From: Chionis minor
Taxonomy: Eukaryota > Chordata > Aves > Charadriiformes > Chionididae
DNA: 64,000 bases
Assembly: GCA_013398295.1 (NCBI GenBank)
Contig: VZSF01003226.1
Location: 1 to 64,000 of the forward strand
Direction: 5' to 3'
Part shown: positions 48,501-61,900 of the stretch, piece by piece
Numbering within the stretch: the first letter of the stretch is position 1
Layout of the letters: each line of letters opens with the position of its first letter
Notes under the pieces: model-generated
What the model saw: only the letters and a program-made list of their open reading frames with translations
The model's database searches: none
What the model was told of the DNA's origin: nothing
Program-made: the position numbers and the translations under genes

Positions 48501-51186
48501 CAAATATTCATCCCCCTATTAATAGACCGACTACTACCATGTACTTTTCTAGACTTTTCTCCCAGAGAAAAGTTACAAAAAACTTCACAAAAGGACCCCG
48601 TAAAACCTGTGCTGGGCAATCTGTTTACATTCTTAAAATATCTGCAGAGATGCCTGTGTTTCTACTGCTGTCATGCTAGAAGGTTGGAGTTGTTTTTTTC
48701 CTTTCTTTTCTTTTGAGCTCCTTTGTATTTTTCCATTAAGGAAATTATGGTTTATACGGTAACCTACTGAGAAATAATCTAAGTACAGGGCATTTTGTGT
48801 AACAGAAGTTTTTACCAGAGGTCAGAAGCCTTCATCCAGATACGAGGTTATTTAAAGTACTCTGAACATAAACCCACCTTTGAAACCAAGCAAATTTGAA
48901 GCAGTTGCATTCTTAGGAAAACATCAACACTTTGCACGTTGTGCAAAGCTTTTTGTTGCAAACCAATGCGCATGTAAAACCTTAAGAAATGAGAAAGAGC
49001 AGGTTTTGTTTGTTCAAAGTTTCTTCCTTTAGGCTTAAAGATTCCGCAAAGTGTGACCTAACAAAACTGAGCCAAAATGTCATGTTTCAAACGCAATTTA
49101 AGGACTTACATATTTAACGGCCAAATACAATATTTAACTATGTCTTCCAATAGAACATAAGATGCCTTAAAAACTAATTCATGTAAGTTACTGAACATTG
49201 GTGTATGGAATCTGTGCAGATAAGAGTTCAAAAACAGACAAATGTAATCTCTGAGCACTAGTCCCTCCAACACATCCCAGGTCATACAGAGAGGAGCTTA
49301 GAGCCAGGTGGGTAAAACATCCATCCATGACAGACCTGGTTTCCACGCCATTTGATCTAGACACAAACCCGGGGAAGATTTACAAAATCTTTTTTTCCCT
49401 GCATGCCCTACTGGTTAACAACAGAAGCTGTAGTACCCTGAACTCCAAGGAAATCACAGATTTCCATGTGAGAAGCTAAACAAGGGAAAAGTACCAAAGG
49501 AAAGACAGAAAGGCAAAGAAAGAAAAATAAAAAAACAGGGCAAGGTTTAATGTTTTACAAGAACCTCATCTGCCCAGGAACGCCACCACAATGAGCACCA
49601 GCAACACTAACCTTCTTCGTTTTCTTAGAATCACTTTTTCTCTGTATTTGTAGTTTATAATGCACTGCAGCCAGCAACAATAACTGATTTTTTTTTTTTT
49701 TACTTTCAAATTTATGTCTGAAAAACCTCAGCAGAACACAGAATTAACAGTCTTCCCCCAAGTTCCTGTTCGTGCCCCTGCTATCATTACCTGACCTCAC
49801 CTCTTCTCGGCAGGCAAACTACACAGTGCAATGTCAAACTGGTCCTTGTTCCCATTGCACACGACGTAATTTGACGACAGTGTTGCTACAGAACCAGGAC
49901 ATCAGGCATCACATCAGGTCACCATTTCCTCAGATTGTCAACTTTGAATTAAAATCTGCTTTTAGGTTCTTTATCAACCCAAATATTCAGAGATTTTTTG
50001 GCTTACCAGGAACTCATACTTTTCAGCTCTCAGGGAGAATATTGTTCTGGACAAGAATCAGAAAAGGGAGATTTTAAAGTTATTGTGGGTTCACAACAGA
50101 GGGACTGTGTAACTTAGAAAAGATAAAATTCAAATATTTTATCACTTCCCATTATATTTTTTAAAGTATTATACCATAATATACCATAAAATAGTTTGTA
50201 ACTGGAATAGAAATGCTAGAGATATTTTAGTAATTATCTATGAATACAGCTACTTTTCCGGAGTATAGCATTTTATGATTGCAAAGTCATATTAAAAAGC
50301 TGAACTTTTCTGCCTCTTTATGGTAATAGCCTGCAATTTACATAACATGTTACATTTTCTTAAATAAATAATGTGAAAGTTGAAGCTATTAGAATTGACA
50401 ATTCATTTTCTGCCCTCCCAAATGGGTTAAAATATGTTTTTGTACCCTCTAGATACCAGAGGCTCCAAAAATCCAGAATTCTGACACAGCTTGTGTACCC
50501 AGGCTACCAGGAGTAGCCAAGCAGTGTTTTATCCATGCCCTGATGAGCCAACAATCAAAGATTTAAGTCATTCCAGTACAAGGCAACATATGCTTTATTT
50601 TTTTCCTTCCCTCCTTTGTCCTGCCAGCCCTTGGACACAAGAGGCACAACTCTCTGGCAATCAAAACAAAGTAAGAAAACGAATAGCATTTCATTGTTAT
50701 TCCACTGAAGAGGAAGCAGATTTCATCTCTAATCATCATATGTATCCCTCACACTCTTTTTAAACGCTGCATGCCCCACTGCAGTTTCCCGGTTACTATT
50801 TCTCTCCCACATCTATCCATCCCACCACGTTGTTTTGATTTTGTGATTAACCCAGCCATGTATGGCAGCAGAGCATCCAGAGCAGCTATGCATGGAACTG
50901 CAGAAACAAAGCTGTTAAAGCAATGGTGAAGGCTTTTACTAAAGAGAAACAAGAAGGCGTATTTTCAAGTGAATTCACACGGCTGCGCCATTTCCTTTTG
51001 TTTGCCTTTGAGATTAGCATCAAGGCTCAGAGTTTAACTCGAACGTCGCTTCTAATACCAGTTGTCCAGAACAAGTGGGCCCGCTGCCCATCTTCATCTG
51101 ACACAATCAACAGGACAAGCTCTTGCCGAACACTAAGGCAGCAGCGTTCGTGCTCCATCAGCAGGCCACCAACTTGCATGTGTCCC
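39551..51186. other. Long non-coding intron stretch, no gene recognised
   Basis: Nearly 12 kb of AT-rich sequence with small homopolymers (T at 41998-42012 and 49688-49701, A at about 44150-44160). A somewhat GC-richer portion lies at 45200-45800. The 142-codon plus-strand frame at 45157-45585 lacks any domain. I searched for the first coding exon of FRMPD4 here and did not find it. Confidence 0.5.
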
Positions 51187-51255
51187 AGGATCACGGCACA
51201 ACTCCCCGCGGAAGGGACCTCAGGAGGTCATCTACTCCAACCTCCCGCTCAAAGC
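51187..51255 (-). mobile_element. CR1 LINE 3'-terminal scrap
   Basis: GGATCACGGCACAACTCC, GGAAGGGACCTCAGGAGGTC and ATCTACTCCAACC follow the CR1 3' end read on the minus strand. The terminal octamers are degraded. It has the same orientation as FRMPD4. Confidence 0.7.
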
Positions 51256-54200
51256 TTTTCAGCATGTCTCATGTAAAACAATGGAGAAATAGGTGTTAGA
51301 CTGCAAACTAAGTTGCCTGGAGTTAATCTTACACACTGAAACTCTATCAGTCTATTCTATTAATCACTAAACAAAAGACAGACAGAAAATGGCTTACTCT
51401 ATTCTTTGCCATTTTGTGGCCTATATCCTCGTTCTTTTCATATCAGTATTTCCTAACCCAGTGATTTTTAAAGATAAAAATCTGTGAAGCAAAACACTAA
51501 TGTAAAATACATTTTTTTCTTTATTTGATTTATCACCTGAAAAGCACTCTGAAGGTAGATAGTACTTTTACAACTGAAAGAGAAAATGGAAGTGTCAGAT
51601 CTTGTTGCATAAAAAACTCTTGGAATACTAAGGCTCCAGCCATCTAAAACCCTAATACCTCATGATATTAAGCTGTCTAGTTATGTATCAGGGTAAATGG
51701 ACTCATAAATTTATTGTACTAACACGTTCTTAAAAATGAAACAACACAAAAACCCCCATAACCTAAATCTTTTCTTCCCCAATTTACATCAATCCTTGGT
51801 TATGTACCAGGGCAGGAGTATGGGTATATGTGCTTGCATGCAACCTGGCAAGCTGCAACTGAATCGCTACTAGAAAGTATTAAAAAGCTCTCTCAGCTCT
51901 CTGCAAGCGATAGCTGAAGAAAAGGATACAGGCAGAAGTACAACAGTTGCAGCTAACCTGCTTACAGGCACTGACAAGCAGCTTCCTAAAGATCTTGCAG
52001 CAGAAAATGGAAGTTTCCCTGCAGTCAGAAAATTAGAAGGACCCTGGGACTTACACAGGTTCAAAACCGCTCTCTGACACTAGGTTGTAGCACTTCTGGT
52101 TGCTTTCCTATAGTAATAAAGATGAATCTGGTTCCAGCTTGTACCTGCATGTTCCAACTGAGGAGTGCAACTACACGCATGTTTAGATGCAATTCAGTTC
52201 TTTGAAACAACGTACTCTCTACATTTGCAGTTCTTAGAACTTGCTAATAATTGTTAACAGGATCCTAATAGCTAAAATGCTAAAAATGCTAATAGCATGG
52301 CTAACAGGAACAAAATTAGGCACAGTATCAATAGAGGAAAACATGAACAAGAGCAGACAGACAGACCAAAGTGTAATAGCCAATGCAATTTTGAGATAAA
52401 CTTCAGCGTTTTCAGTGCAGAAACTGCTATTGCAAAGCCTGGAGTCACCCAGCCAGCTCTACCCTTCACTGCATTTCCCTTTTGCTGTTAAAAGGGCACC
52501 ACACGTGTAAGATTAATCCATTTAACAGGTGATATGTGCATTGTTCCATCTACTACTGTATTGACTCCCAATAACTTCACAACACAGTCTGTAAACTGGC
52601 TCCCCTCACACCAACAGGGTACGCCAGGGACACTGTTCAGTTGAACTGGTCCCAACCTCATCATCACCTGTATCACGTCTGGCTTTCATGAGATGTCCTC
52701 AGCACAAAAGATACTCTGGAACTAGTGAGCTATAGGTTTAAAGATTATTCATGACAATATATGATTTGCAAAATAAAACAACGCGTCATCTTCCTGAGGT
52801 GCAAGGAAGAAAAAGAAGGGGAAAAAAACCCCAAATCCAACCTACCAACAAAAAAAAACCCACCAAAAAAGATAGAGTGGTAAATGTACCACTTAAGAAA
52901 TACAATGAATACAAAACCCAGGAAGATCTGGGAAGAGTACAACAAAATTGCTCTTCTCCTGCTGCCCTGTGCCACAAAGGGTGAAGCCCTGACAGAAGAA
53001 GGGCCAGAAGAAGGGATGGCCCATGCCAGGCTAGAGGGAGCTTAGGGTCCCCATGGGAGGCTTCAGGAGCCTGTTTCAGCCAGGGAAGAAGGAAAAAGGA
53101 CCTTAAAAACAAACACTAATGGTCAGACCCAAGTTGGCTTGAGTTCAGCTTCCTTGTCTTGTCCCTTACAGCAGGCAGCAGCAAAACTTGTGGAAGAGTT
53201 AACTATCATTGCAAACCAGCTTTTCCCCAGCTGTGGTTATTAAATTACCTAATCTCTTCTTTCACAGAAGTCATTAGATTACAGATCATCCTTGCCATCC
53301 TTCTGTTTTTCTCTTGCACAAATGTATCTCACTTGAGACAGAAGCAACTGAGAAAACCCTTACTAAGAGGGTATTCAAGAGTCACACGGGCATTACCATT
53401 TATCTTTTTGCACTCCTGCTTCCATTGCTGCACTGTTCCAGTTTCCAGTTCTTTCCTTGACAGACAAACCTCTTCTGCTAGTCTAAAGTCTTAGCTGGTG
53501 GTAAGACCAATGCCAAGCACCTTGGCAGATCCTGAGCTCCATGCTGCTTTGGCCACAGGGATGCACCACTGGACCCCCCCAGTAGCCAGCCCCCAAGGTT
53601 TTTAGCCACCCAGCCAGTTGCAGGGCTCCCACACCCCACGGAGCAGTCTAGGAGGATGTTGGAGCCTGCTTGGGATGGGTACCAACCGCTGCCCTTTCAC
53701 GAAGAACAGCCCTTGCCAGCAAGCGTTAGCCCAAGCACCAGGACAAAAGGCCAATTTTATCATCCACAACTATATTATACTTCACAGAGTTATTTTTATT
53801 TCTTCAATGTATTAATTCTCCCATCCATTTTCTGAAGCATAGAGCCAGAACTTGACAGCTTACTTACTGTAAAGACATTCAGAATCGTTACATGTGTTCA
53901 TAAGGGCCTAGTTATTTATAAAACAGGCAAAAAAGTGCCTAGTAACAGGAGTTACTGCGGCTTTTTTTATATTCCTACTGAAGCCCACCTGAAACTTTAG
54001 ATGCTTCAATATCCTTAAAAATCTGCTTGCAATGATTTAGGAAGATCAATCTAAGTTTAAAATGCTCTAGGTCCAGGTTTTATAAACCTGTTGCTAAGTC
54101 TAAGCAACTTGAGACTGAGTTAGGCATTTTTAAAATAAATTATTATGTCAGCAAATACACTACCGCTGAATTGATTTTATTTTGAAGGTCACACCTTAAG

Positions 54201-56642
54201 ACATTTAAATCTGCAATTTATCACCAGCCCTGCCAAAAAAATCAATTTAGGTACGTCTAGCTTTTTAAAATTAAAATTGTTATTCTAATTTATAATTTAA
54301 GTAAGAGGATCATGTTCTGTTCTTTAACGACAGCATACTTTTTTTTTTTAAATTCACTCCAGAGGACAGTACTTACATGTCAGAATTACAACTTCACAAG
54401 ACTACTATTGAAGGTGCAGGGAAAAATCTAATTCCATCTGAGGTGGTAGAAATTTTACTACCAACTTAACGGGGTCCGGTATTTACCCCTGGTGTACGAC
54501 TGACAAACAAACCATATGACCTGCAAAAAACCTCAGTGGAGCTGCGGAACTCCACAGCGCAACTGGTCTTCTCAATCCCCCTCCAGCAGGAAGGTTTTTG
54601 AAGCTCACGACAGGTATGTGCTGAGAGGGCAGGCACTGGAGAGCAGCACGTGCCCAGAAATGGTGCCATCTACATTAGTATCTCACCCAGCGGAAAATTA
54701 ACTCCACAGAACTGACAACACGAAGAAACAATACGGGGTGGCTTGGATGGCAAATATTTACCGACTGTCAAGTTGAATTGCAACAGCATTAACTCTGCTG
54801 CTGCGTTAAATACAGTTGATTCAGAGTCCTGAAGCCATGAAGTTGATTTACTTTATGTATAAAAAGGATGTTCATTCCTAAATAGGTAAACAGACATATA
54901 TCTGTGAGGATATACCTTTTTTTTTCCCTCCCCAAAAGCAAATATTTAAGAGAGTTCAGAGAATGAGTTTGTTTCCTTAAAAGTCACCACTAGGCAATTT
55001 TTCCCTTTCATCATCTCTGTCAGGGCAGGCAGACACTTCGGCATATTTGAAATCCAAGTAGGCAGCGAGCAGTGTTTTTCAAACTGGTCTTTGTGATCTA
55101 CTGTGGCATTAATTGGAACATTTTGATCTCTACAAGTTTACAGGACACTGTATGAGATTATACTCCTGCCAAAATATGTAAACATGATTTATTTACCTGT
55201 TTTTCAGTCAAATACTAAGCTTCTACAAGCATTCTAAATTCTTTAAGCATCTTATGACCAACTGATGAATAAGCGCATCTAGCTACACGTAAAAAGGAGA
55301 AAAGGGAGACGTGCACATATATATACACACACATGCACTGCATGAATGAAGTACTGCAAATGCACATCTTGCAAAGTCCTTTTCTTTTCCACCACACTTC
55401 AGTTCACCTATACGTTTGTAGCTTTCCACTATTGGCATTCTTCCCAATTTCATTATTTTAGAGCTAGGCCCACCGATTTTACAACAGTTTCCCAATTTTC
55501 TCATTTAATTAAACTTCCTGGAATCTTGCTTTTTTATTATAACTTCTATTCTTATATGTCAAAGAAGTTTCCAGGGCTCAAAGCAGAGAAGAAAATTTTT
55601 TAACTACGGAATGCCATGGCAGAAGAGGACTTGCATAATAACTTTTAAAACAGTCTTATTAATGAGAGATCTGGCAAACTTTTAATTGTCCTTCCATATT
55701 TATTATTAACCACATTTTAAAAAATCTACTTCTACTGCCCCAAATCATAAACCTCAAAAAAAAAAAAAAAAAAAAAAAAATCCTTCTAACTTTTGTTTAC
55801 TGAGGGACAGAAAATTAAACTTGCTTCTCCTTCTAAAAGCTGCAAGGGGTCTAGCAACGACTCAAGCAAAAGGCATCAGAAAGTCCAATTACTGCACCAA
55901 TTACCCTGCAACTGAATAATACATAGACAGAATCAAACTGAAAGGGAAATAAGATATATTAGTAAGTCTGCACAACCTCTTTTTTAGCATATGTTGCTCA
56001 AGGGTCCACCTCTTCCAACACGCACATTAAGCCAGAGTATCTCGCTGCCAAACTGTCCTAGCTGGTGTTATACATCAGTCTTCTCTGATACGTGGTGGCA
56101 AAATACAAGTTGCCTTGAAAGGCAAGCAAGCTGTACATACTAACCGTATACCTGCCCCTCTTAAGTTGTCACTTTTTCTCTATCTTACCCTTTAATGTGT
56201 AACATTTTAAAGAAACTATTTGTGACTACTTCTTTTGTAAACCTCCATGGACTCTCCTTCGTTCCCCTGTTGCAGACTTCTTTGCAGCTGCTTCCTTCGG
56301 TTCCTGTTCAAAGCAACACCTTGATTTCTTTTCAGATGCCAAGGAGACTTTTAAGTTTCTTCCTTATGGATGAACTATACACAACAGAGTAAAGCGGATC
56401 AGCTCTTGCGCTACGGCACACTGGAAACTTGATGTGATCCTCCCCCAGATACATTTTAAAACCTAGATCTTAAGATTTGTCATCTAGATTAATTTCCCTC
56501 TTGTATTCAGACATAATTTTTTTTATATCTTTTGCCAACCAATCTCACTGGTAATGCCAAAGGATTTATAAAAGATATCATCTATAGCACAATTAAAGAG
56601 CTAAAATATAAGTGACATGACAGTCCTTCCTTAAGGACTTGA
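51256..56642. other. Non-coding intronic DNA, no gene recognised
   Basis: AT-rich, with a 25-A homopolymer at 55756-55780 and a short TA/CA microsatellite at about 55315-55333. The stretch at 52960-53700 is more balanced in composition but has no recognisable element. No exon could be supported. Confidence 0.5.
55756..55780. repeat. Poly-A homopolymer (25 A)
   Basis: A pure A run without a recognisable retroposon on its 5' side; likely variable in length. Confidence 0.85.
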
Positions 56643-57035
56643 TTGGGCTTGAGCGTGCAACATAGGGACATGGGCCTGCTGGAGCAGGTCCAGAGGCGGA
56701 CCACAAAGATGATCAGAGGGTTTGAGCAGCTCTGCTATGAGAACAGGCTGAGAGAGTTGGCACTGTTCAGCCTGGAGAAGAGAAGGCTTCAGGGAGACCT
56801 TCTAGCAGCCTTCCAGGATCTGAAAGGGGCCTACAAGAAATCTGAGGAGGGCCTTTTTACAAGTGGTAATAGCTTCAAACTGGAAGAGAGTAGATTTAGA
56901 TTAGATATTAGGAAGAAATTCTTCACTACAAGGGTGGTGAAGCACTGGAACAGGTTGCCCAGGGAAGCTGCGGATGCCCCATCCCTGGAAGTGTTCAAGG
57001 CCAGGCTGGATGAGCCTTTAAGCAACCTGGTCTAG
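56643..57035 (+). pseudogene. CR1 ORF2 C-terminal fragment (130 codons open)
   Basis: The frame contains LLEQVQRRTTKMIRG, LRELALFSLEKRRLQGDL and [19 protein letters not shown], the C-terminal region of CR1 ORF2 after the polymerase. It ends at the normal stop (TAG just after NLV) and is followed by the 3' UTR. The apparent start Met is internal to ORF2. The endonuclease and reverse transcriptase domains are absent. Confidence 0.9.
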
Positions 57036-57125
57036 TGGGAGGTGTCCCTGCCCATGGCAGGGGGGTTGGAACTAGATGATCTTTAAGGTCCTTTCCAAAC
57101 CAAACCATTCAATGGTTCTATGATG
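56643..57125 (+). mobile_element. CR1 LINE, 5'-truncated 3' segment
   Basis: The plus strand covers the last ~400 bp of ORF2 and the 3' UTR with CCCATGGCAGGGGGGTTGG and GATGATCTTTAAGGTCC, ending in CATTCAATGGTTCTATGATG. It is a well-preserved copy with an intact C-terminal frame, from a different CR1 lineage than the 2.2-kb element, because the segment between the LFSLEK and WNRLP boxes differs. It is antisense to FRMPD4. Confidence 0.95.
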
Positions 57126-58639
57126 AAGTAGGAACAACATCATTTTGCAGCCAAGCCTTGTTTAGCAACAACTTGTGTCAGTCCTGCATCCTACTGCCAC
57201 ATCAAGAGGCAATGGTGACTCAAAGAGCCCTGGTGATGAAAAGCCGCCACCCTTCTGAAATGCGCAACCTTTGCAATCATGACTTTTAAGATGTAACTCA
57301 ATCCTCAGAACACACTTTTCACTGATGACTTTGAAAGGCTGCAAAGCCGCAATGTTTCTCTGCCATCACTTCTCTGCACTCTGACCACCATCTGCCATGA
57401 AACATGGCGCAGCTGGTGACAGCCTTCCTTCAGCTCCATCCTTCTGGTGCAGCCATCAGAAAGTCCAACTCCCAACAGCCTGCCTGTGGGGAAGGCAAAC
57501 CATGATGGTCCTCCAAACCTCTCCCCTCCTCCTTCAACAGTCCGAGCAAAAGTCTCCTTGCCTGCCACAAGCCCTATGGGGTAACAAGAGTCATGGGTAC
57601 CACAGGAGGGATGAGGAAGGAAGTGGAGGAGGGCATGAGTCAGAAGCTTTAACCTTGCTCTGAAAATACAAGAGCTTCACCTAAGGGACCTGAACTTTCC
57701 CTGATACAAAAGCCAAACATGCGTTTGCGTTTGGCAGCACTGGATTTAAATTAAACCAAATGCCTTCCACCCAGTTCAGGTCTCTGGGTCACCACCATCA
57801 CTCTGCTAAGGACTTGCGGGTTCATCATTTTGTCCTTAAGCCTGGGGCAGCTGCTGAACTGACATGCTTGTTGTCCTTGACATCCAGCCCTGAGCCCCAC
57901 TGGTAAGGTCTGAGCTGTCTTTACCGCAGGAAAAGCTGTTCCCTTGCTGCCAGCCCTCGGGCTCTTTTCCCTAGAGCCACCGTAAGATGCTGTAGTGAGA
58001 CCTAGCAGGGCCTGTTACAGCCTCCGCATAGGGACTGCCCTAAATCGATCACAAAAATGTTACCAGCAAAGAGATCAAACCTCCATATTGCTTGTTGCTG
58101 CACATTCCCTTTTATCTGTTAAAATAGAGGACGCTGCTCCCTTCCCTTCAGTCTCGTGCCCCAGCTCCTCAGGAGTTTATATCACAACCCTGTTGTGAGT
58201 TTCTTTTGTTGTTGCTTCTGTTGCATTTTCCTCCACCTTTCCCCCGCCAGAAACCTCCGGGAAGGCAGCCATCACACCCTTCCAGGGTTCGCTTTTTATA
58301 ACTGCTCTACTTCCTCTTGTATCTTCGTCTGTGTGCGTCTCTGCGCATGCTGCCTGTATCTTCATTAATATTTACTGCCTGTTGAGGAGGAAAGCACTTC
58401 TCAATTTACTGGCATATTTACCTCGTGTGCTTTGCTGCACACGGAGTCATAAAACAGCGTCCTTCCCCATTCACACAATGCAAACTTCATCTGACACCAA
58501 ATTTCCCTTGCCACCCCTCTCCATTTCTCGTTACTTGCTCGGTGCACAAAACTATTTTGCAGTCACGGAGGTGCGTTCACACAGTGATCCTTGAATATAT
58601 TTCCCGTCTCCCTCACCCACCTTCCTTCTCCCTCCTTCA
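57126..58639. other. Non-coding DNA, no gene recognised
   Basis: Composition is more balanced than the rest of the window. Short open frames on both strands (60-88 codons) have no domain. No named repeat was recognised. Confidence 0.5.
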
Positions 58640-58920
58640 CTCTTGACTACCACCACAAACTCTGAAGGGCCGAGGAGCTCAGTGGTCCTTCCCCCCCCCA
58701 TACTGCATCCGGCTTTGCGAGCGGCACAGCAGCAGCAGCGGGGAGCCAGGGCATTTCCCGGCCAGCCCTCCATCCCTCCCTCTGCGGGACAGCGTGGTCC
58801 CTTCCGTTCCCGGGAGAGGCAGCGGTAAATGCAGATGAGCAGGGAAAAGGCACATTAGTTGCAAGGCACAGCTCTTCTCCTAACACCACCCAAGGCACCG
58901 ACGCAAAATGCTTCCACGAA
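58640..58920. promoter_or_regulatory. GC-rich patch with CpGs and a poly-C run
   Basis: Contains a C homopolymer (about 58690-58699), an AGC/CAG run (about 58725-58739), and roughly a dozen CpGs in about 200 bp (CCCGG, GCGGG, TTCCCGGGA). It lies upstream of the WW exon on the FRMPD4 strand, so an alternative promoter or first exon is possible, but no start codon with a donor could be matched. Confidence 0.3.
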
Positions 58921-61900
58921 ACACAAGCACAGGCCTGCAGGCACAGTCTTGCTCTGTTTATGTGCTTTATGAAGCTCCCTTTTTTCCCTGACTGCAGTCT
59001 TGGCTTCTTTGATAATCTTCTTGGTTAGTTTTTTTTAAAACTGGTCTCTTCCCTCTTGCCGCACCGATCGTATTTGAGTCTTGATCTCCTCTTCTACTGA
59101 CATTCACTCATTTCACCACGCTCTGCTTGCTTGGGCAGCTTCCCATGGACACTGTCCGTCATCCATCTCTGCTGCTCCACTCCCATTTCACTCACATGTC
59201 GCACCCCTCTCGCCAGCCTGAATCTGAATCCCCCACCAACTTCCACACCTGCCTCCACAGGTTGTGATCCCCTCTCCTGAATGACCCTCATTACTCACAA
59301 ACCAGTTCAGCACCAAGCCGTCCTCCAAGCTAGAGCCTTCTCTGAGAGGTGCTCCCCTTCACAGAGCTGCTCCAGGTAAGATGGAGATGGCTACAAATGC
59401 TGCTTCCCCTCTAACGGGGAATTAAACTGCAGGAACTTCCTTCTCAAATCAGACTTTATCAAATTATTCCAGGTCCTGAGTCATCTGTGGATGAGTTCAT
59501 CAGGGTCCGCCTCATCATCTAGAAGTGATTTCAGAAATTCCAAACAGGCTTTTAGAGATAAACTGGCAGTGTCCTTCAGTCCTCGACTGGGAGAAATGGT
59601 GACTCCAGTTCACTTTATCATCTTCTTCTCCTGCCTCCCCCAAACAAGTGAAAGTGTGCACATACACACACATACACACAGTATCAGAGCTCATTCCATA
59701 AGAAATCTGTCTTTATTGTTTCCACAAGAGGACAGCAGGACCTGGTGCTGAGTGGGGTAAGGCAGAGGGCTAGGAAATGCTATAATTCAGGGCCTGTACT
59801 CCCAACAAGCCGAAGAGAAAAACAAATTTGAAAGCCAGTTAAACTCCGGAATACGAAACAGAAGGAAATCCATGGTTGAAAATGGCTTTGTGAGTTTGGA
59901 AACTACACAGTTTCCAAATAAAGTCAGCTGTTCCTGGCTCCTCCCTTCCCAGGATGATGAAACTTCATTTAAACACCATTTAAATAGACAAAATACATCT
60001 TAAATATGACAGTAACATATTCCACATGAACATGTTCAGTTGAGAGTCTTTTAGGCTGAATTTCATCATAAAAATCACACATCATAGTTACCAAGTGGTA
60101 TCTGAAAGATTAAGCCAAAGATAATATTCAAATATTTTCAAAGTATTGAAATTAAATAGACCTGAAGGTTTGCAAGAATTCATATGCCTTATTGATCCCA
60201 AGATTTTTACCAATATAAACTTTCTAAGGACATCTGTTACTTTAATACTTATGTCTGCTGCAGAACCACATGCAGGCAACCAGCAGAGAAAATTCTCTAA
60301 TCACTACATGCTTTGGGAAGGCCTACCAGCACCCCAAGAGAAACGTGGTCACATCTTCCAGCAACAAAGCAACCAGACACCTCATTTTCACTTCTCTAAA
60401 CAGAGCAAATTTATTGTACTTGATGGGAGTGAGAATGTCCATGAGTTACCTTAAGTTGCTGCATGCCTCCTCTTAGTGACATTCAGCTGGAAAACACTAC
60501 CGCTTATTCAGTCTAAGCATTCATGTAGGAAGCAAAAATAGGACACCAGTTTAATCTGTAACTGGGAAACGAGCAAAACGGGGCAAAAAGTATTGTAAGG
60601 GAACCAGTTAACAAGCCTAACTGTGCTCACTTTTTATTATAACACATTGAGTCCAGTAGTTTGTTATTTTTTACCTTGTAAGTAAACACACGAGATGCAT
60701 AAGCAAAGCTTATTATTCAGAATGAAAATGCACTTTGGGAACATCACAAACAACTTGAGTCCCAAAAAGGTCAGCGGTGTGAAATCCCAACACTCAGTTC
60801 TAAGTACACCATTAACCGTATATCACTGGGCCACATTTCATCCCATATATTTTTAAGAAAACAGTTGAGTATTATCAGCTGTTAAGACATCTGTCTGAGT
60901 GCATATTGCACCTACCAAGGGTAGATCAGTTAAGATGTTTCTAACTCATTTACCTGGAAGCACCAGGCAGAGGAGAGAAACTAAACCCTCTATTAGCATA
61001 CAAAAAAGCAGGAAAACAACTTCTGCCAGAAAAATACCAAATTTATACCTTCACTGAATTCAACACATAAGAAATGTCTCCCTGCTTCCTCAGCACCAAC
61101 TCAGACCATCTAATCAGTTTCAAGTCATTGGACCAAAGTTAATTAGGGAGAAAGAAAGAAAGAAGGGGGTGAGGATATGCAGGCGTATCCTTCCATTCCT
61201 CCATTTGTATAGGAAGTGATGTAAAGTGAAATCCAAGAAAACTAATCCAAAATCTGGGAAACTTCAAGCTCAGCCAGAGTCCCTGTTATGAAAAGGCACG
61301 CTAATTTTGACTGTGAGACACCCAGGTCCATTTTTCAAGGCATTATTGGGAGGATCATGATTTCACTCCCAAACCCAGTAGTCCAGCGAGATCCTGGGAG
61401 CAGGGGCTGACTGGCCAGTCCATGAGCTGGCAGGTGAGACAGTGTCCCGTGAAGCCGTCCCCCAAGGCACGGTGCCACTGGCTGCCCCTGGAGCATGGAT
61501 GCCAGCAAGCCCCACGCTGCAGGATCAAGAATCACTGCTTGGGTTCAGAGGAACCTCAAGAAAAAGCCTGGAACTGATGTTTTTAAAAGTATCAGGAAAT
61601 ACTATTTTAGAATTCATTTCAGCTATTGCTAAGTGTCGTTCTTTCAGGGTTCATTTTCTTAGTACCCTAAAACTGTGTGCTATAATAGAACAGATGAATT
61701 ATCAGTTTTTTAATCTTGCTTGGCAATAAGGAGCAACAAATGATACTTGGATCCCACAGGGACAAAGTATTTAGAGAGGCCAGTCATATTTTTGAGATCT
61801 CTAGTCATGCAGTTTTGAAAGCTCCCTGAAGCTGAAGAACACACTTTATATCTAGCAACAACGGCTGACAGCAGAGTGGCACCTACAGTGACCTCCCTTC

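Noticed and set aside
49310..49324. ATGGATGTTTTACCC on the minus strand, resembling the start of the FRMPD4 first coding exon
   Set aside because: Only the first three codons fit; the sequence then diverges and no donor follows in frame.
49265..49385. Possible MIR-like piece around CCAGGTCATACAGAG
   Set aside because: Only one short phrase matches and the order of the rest does not.
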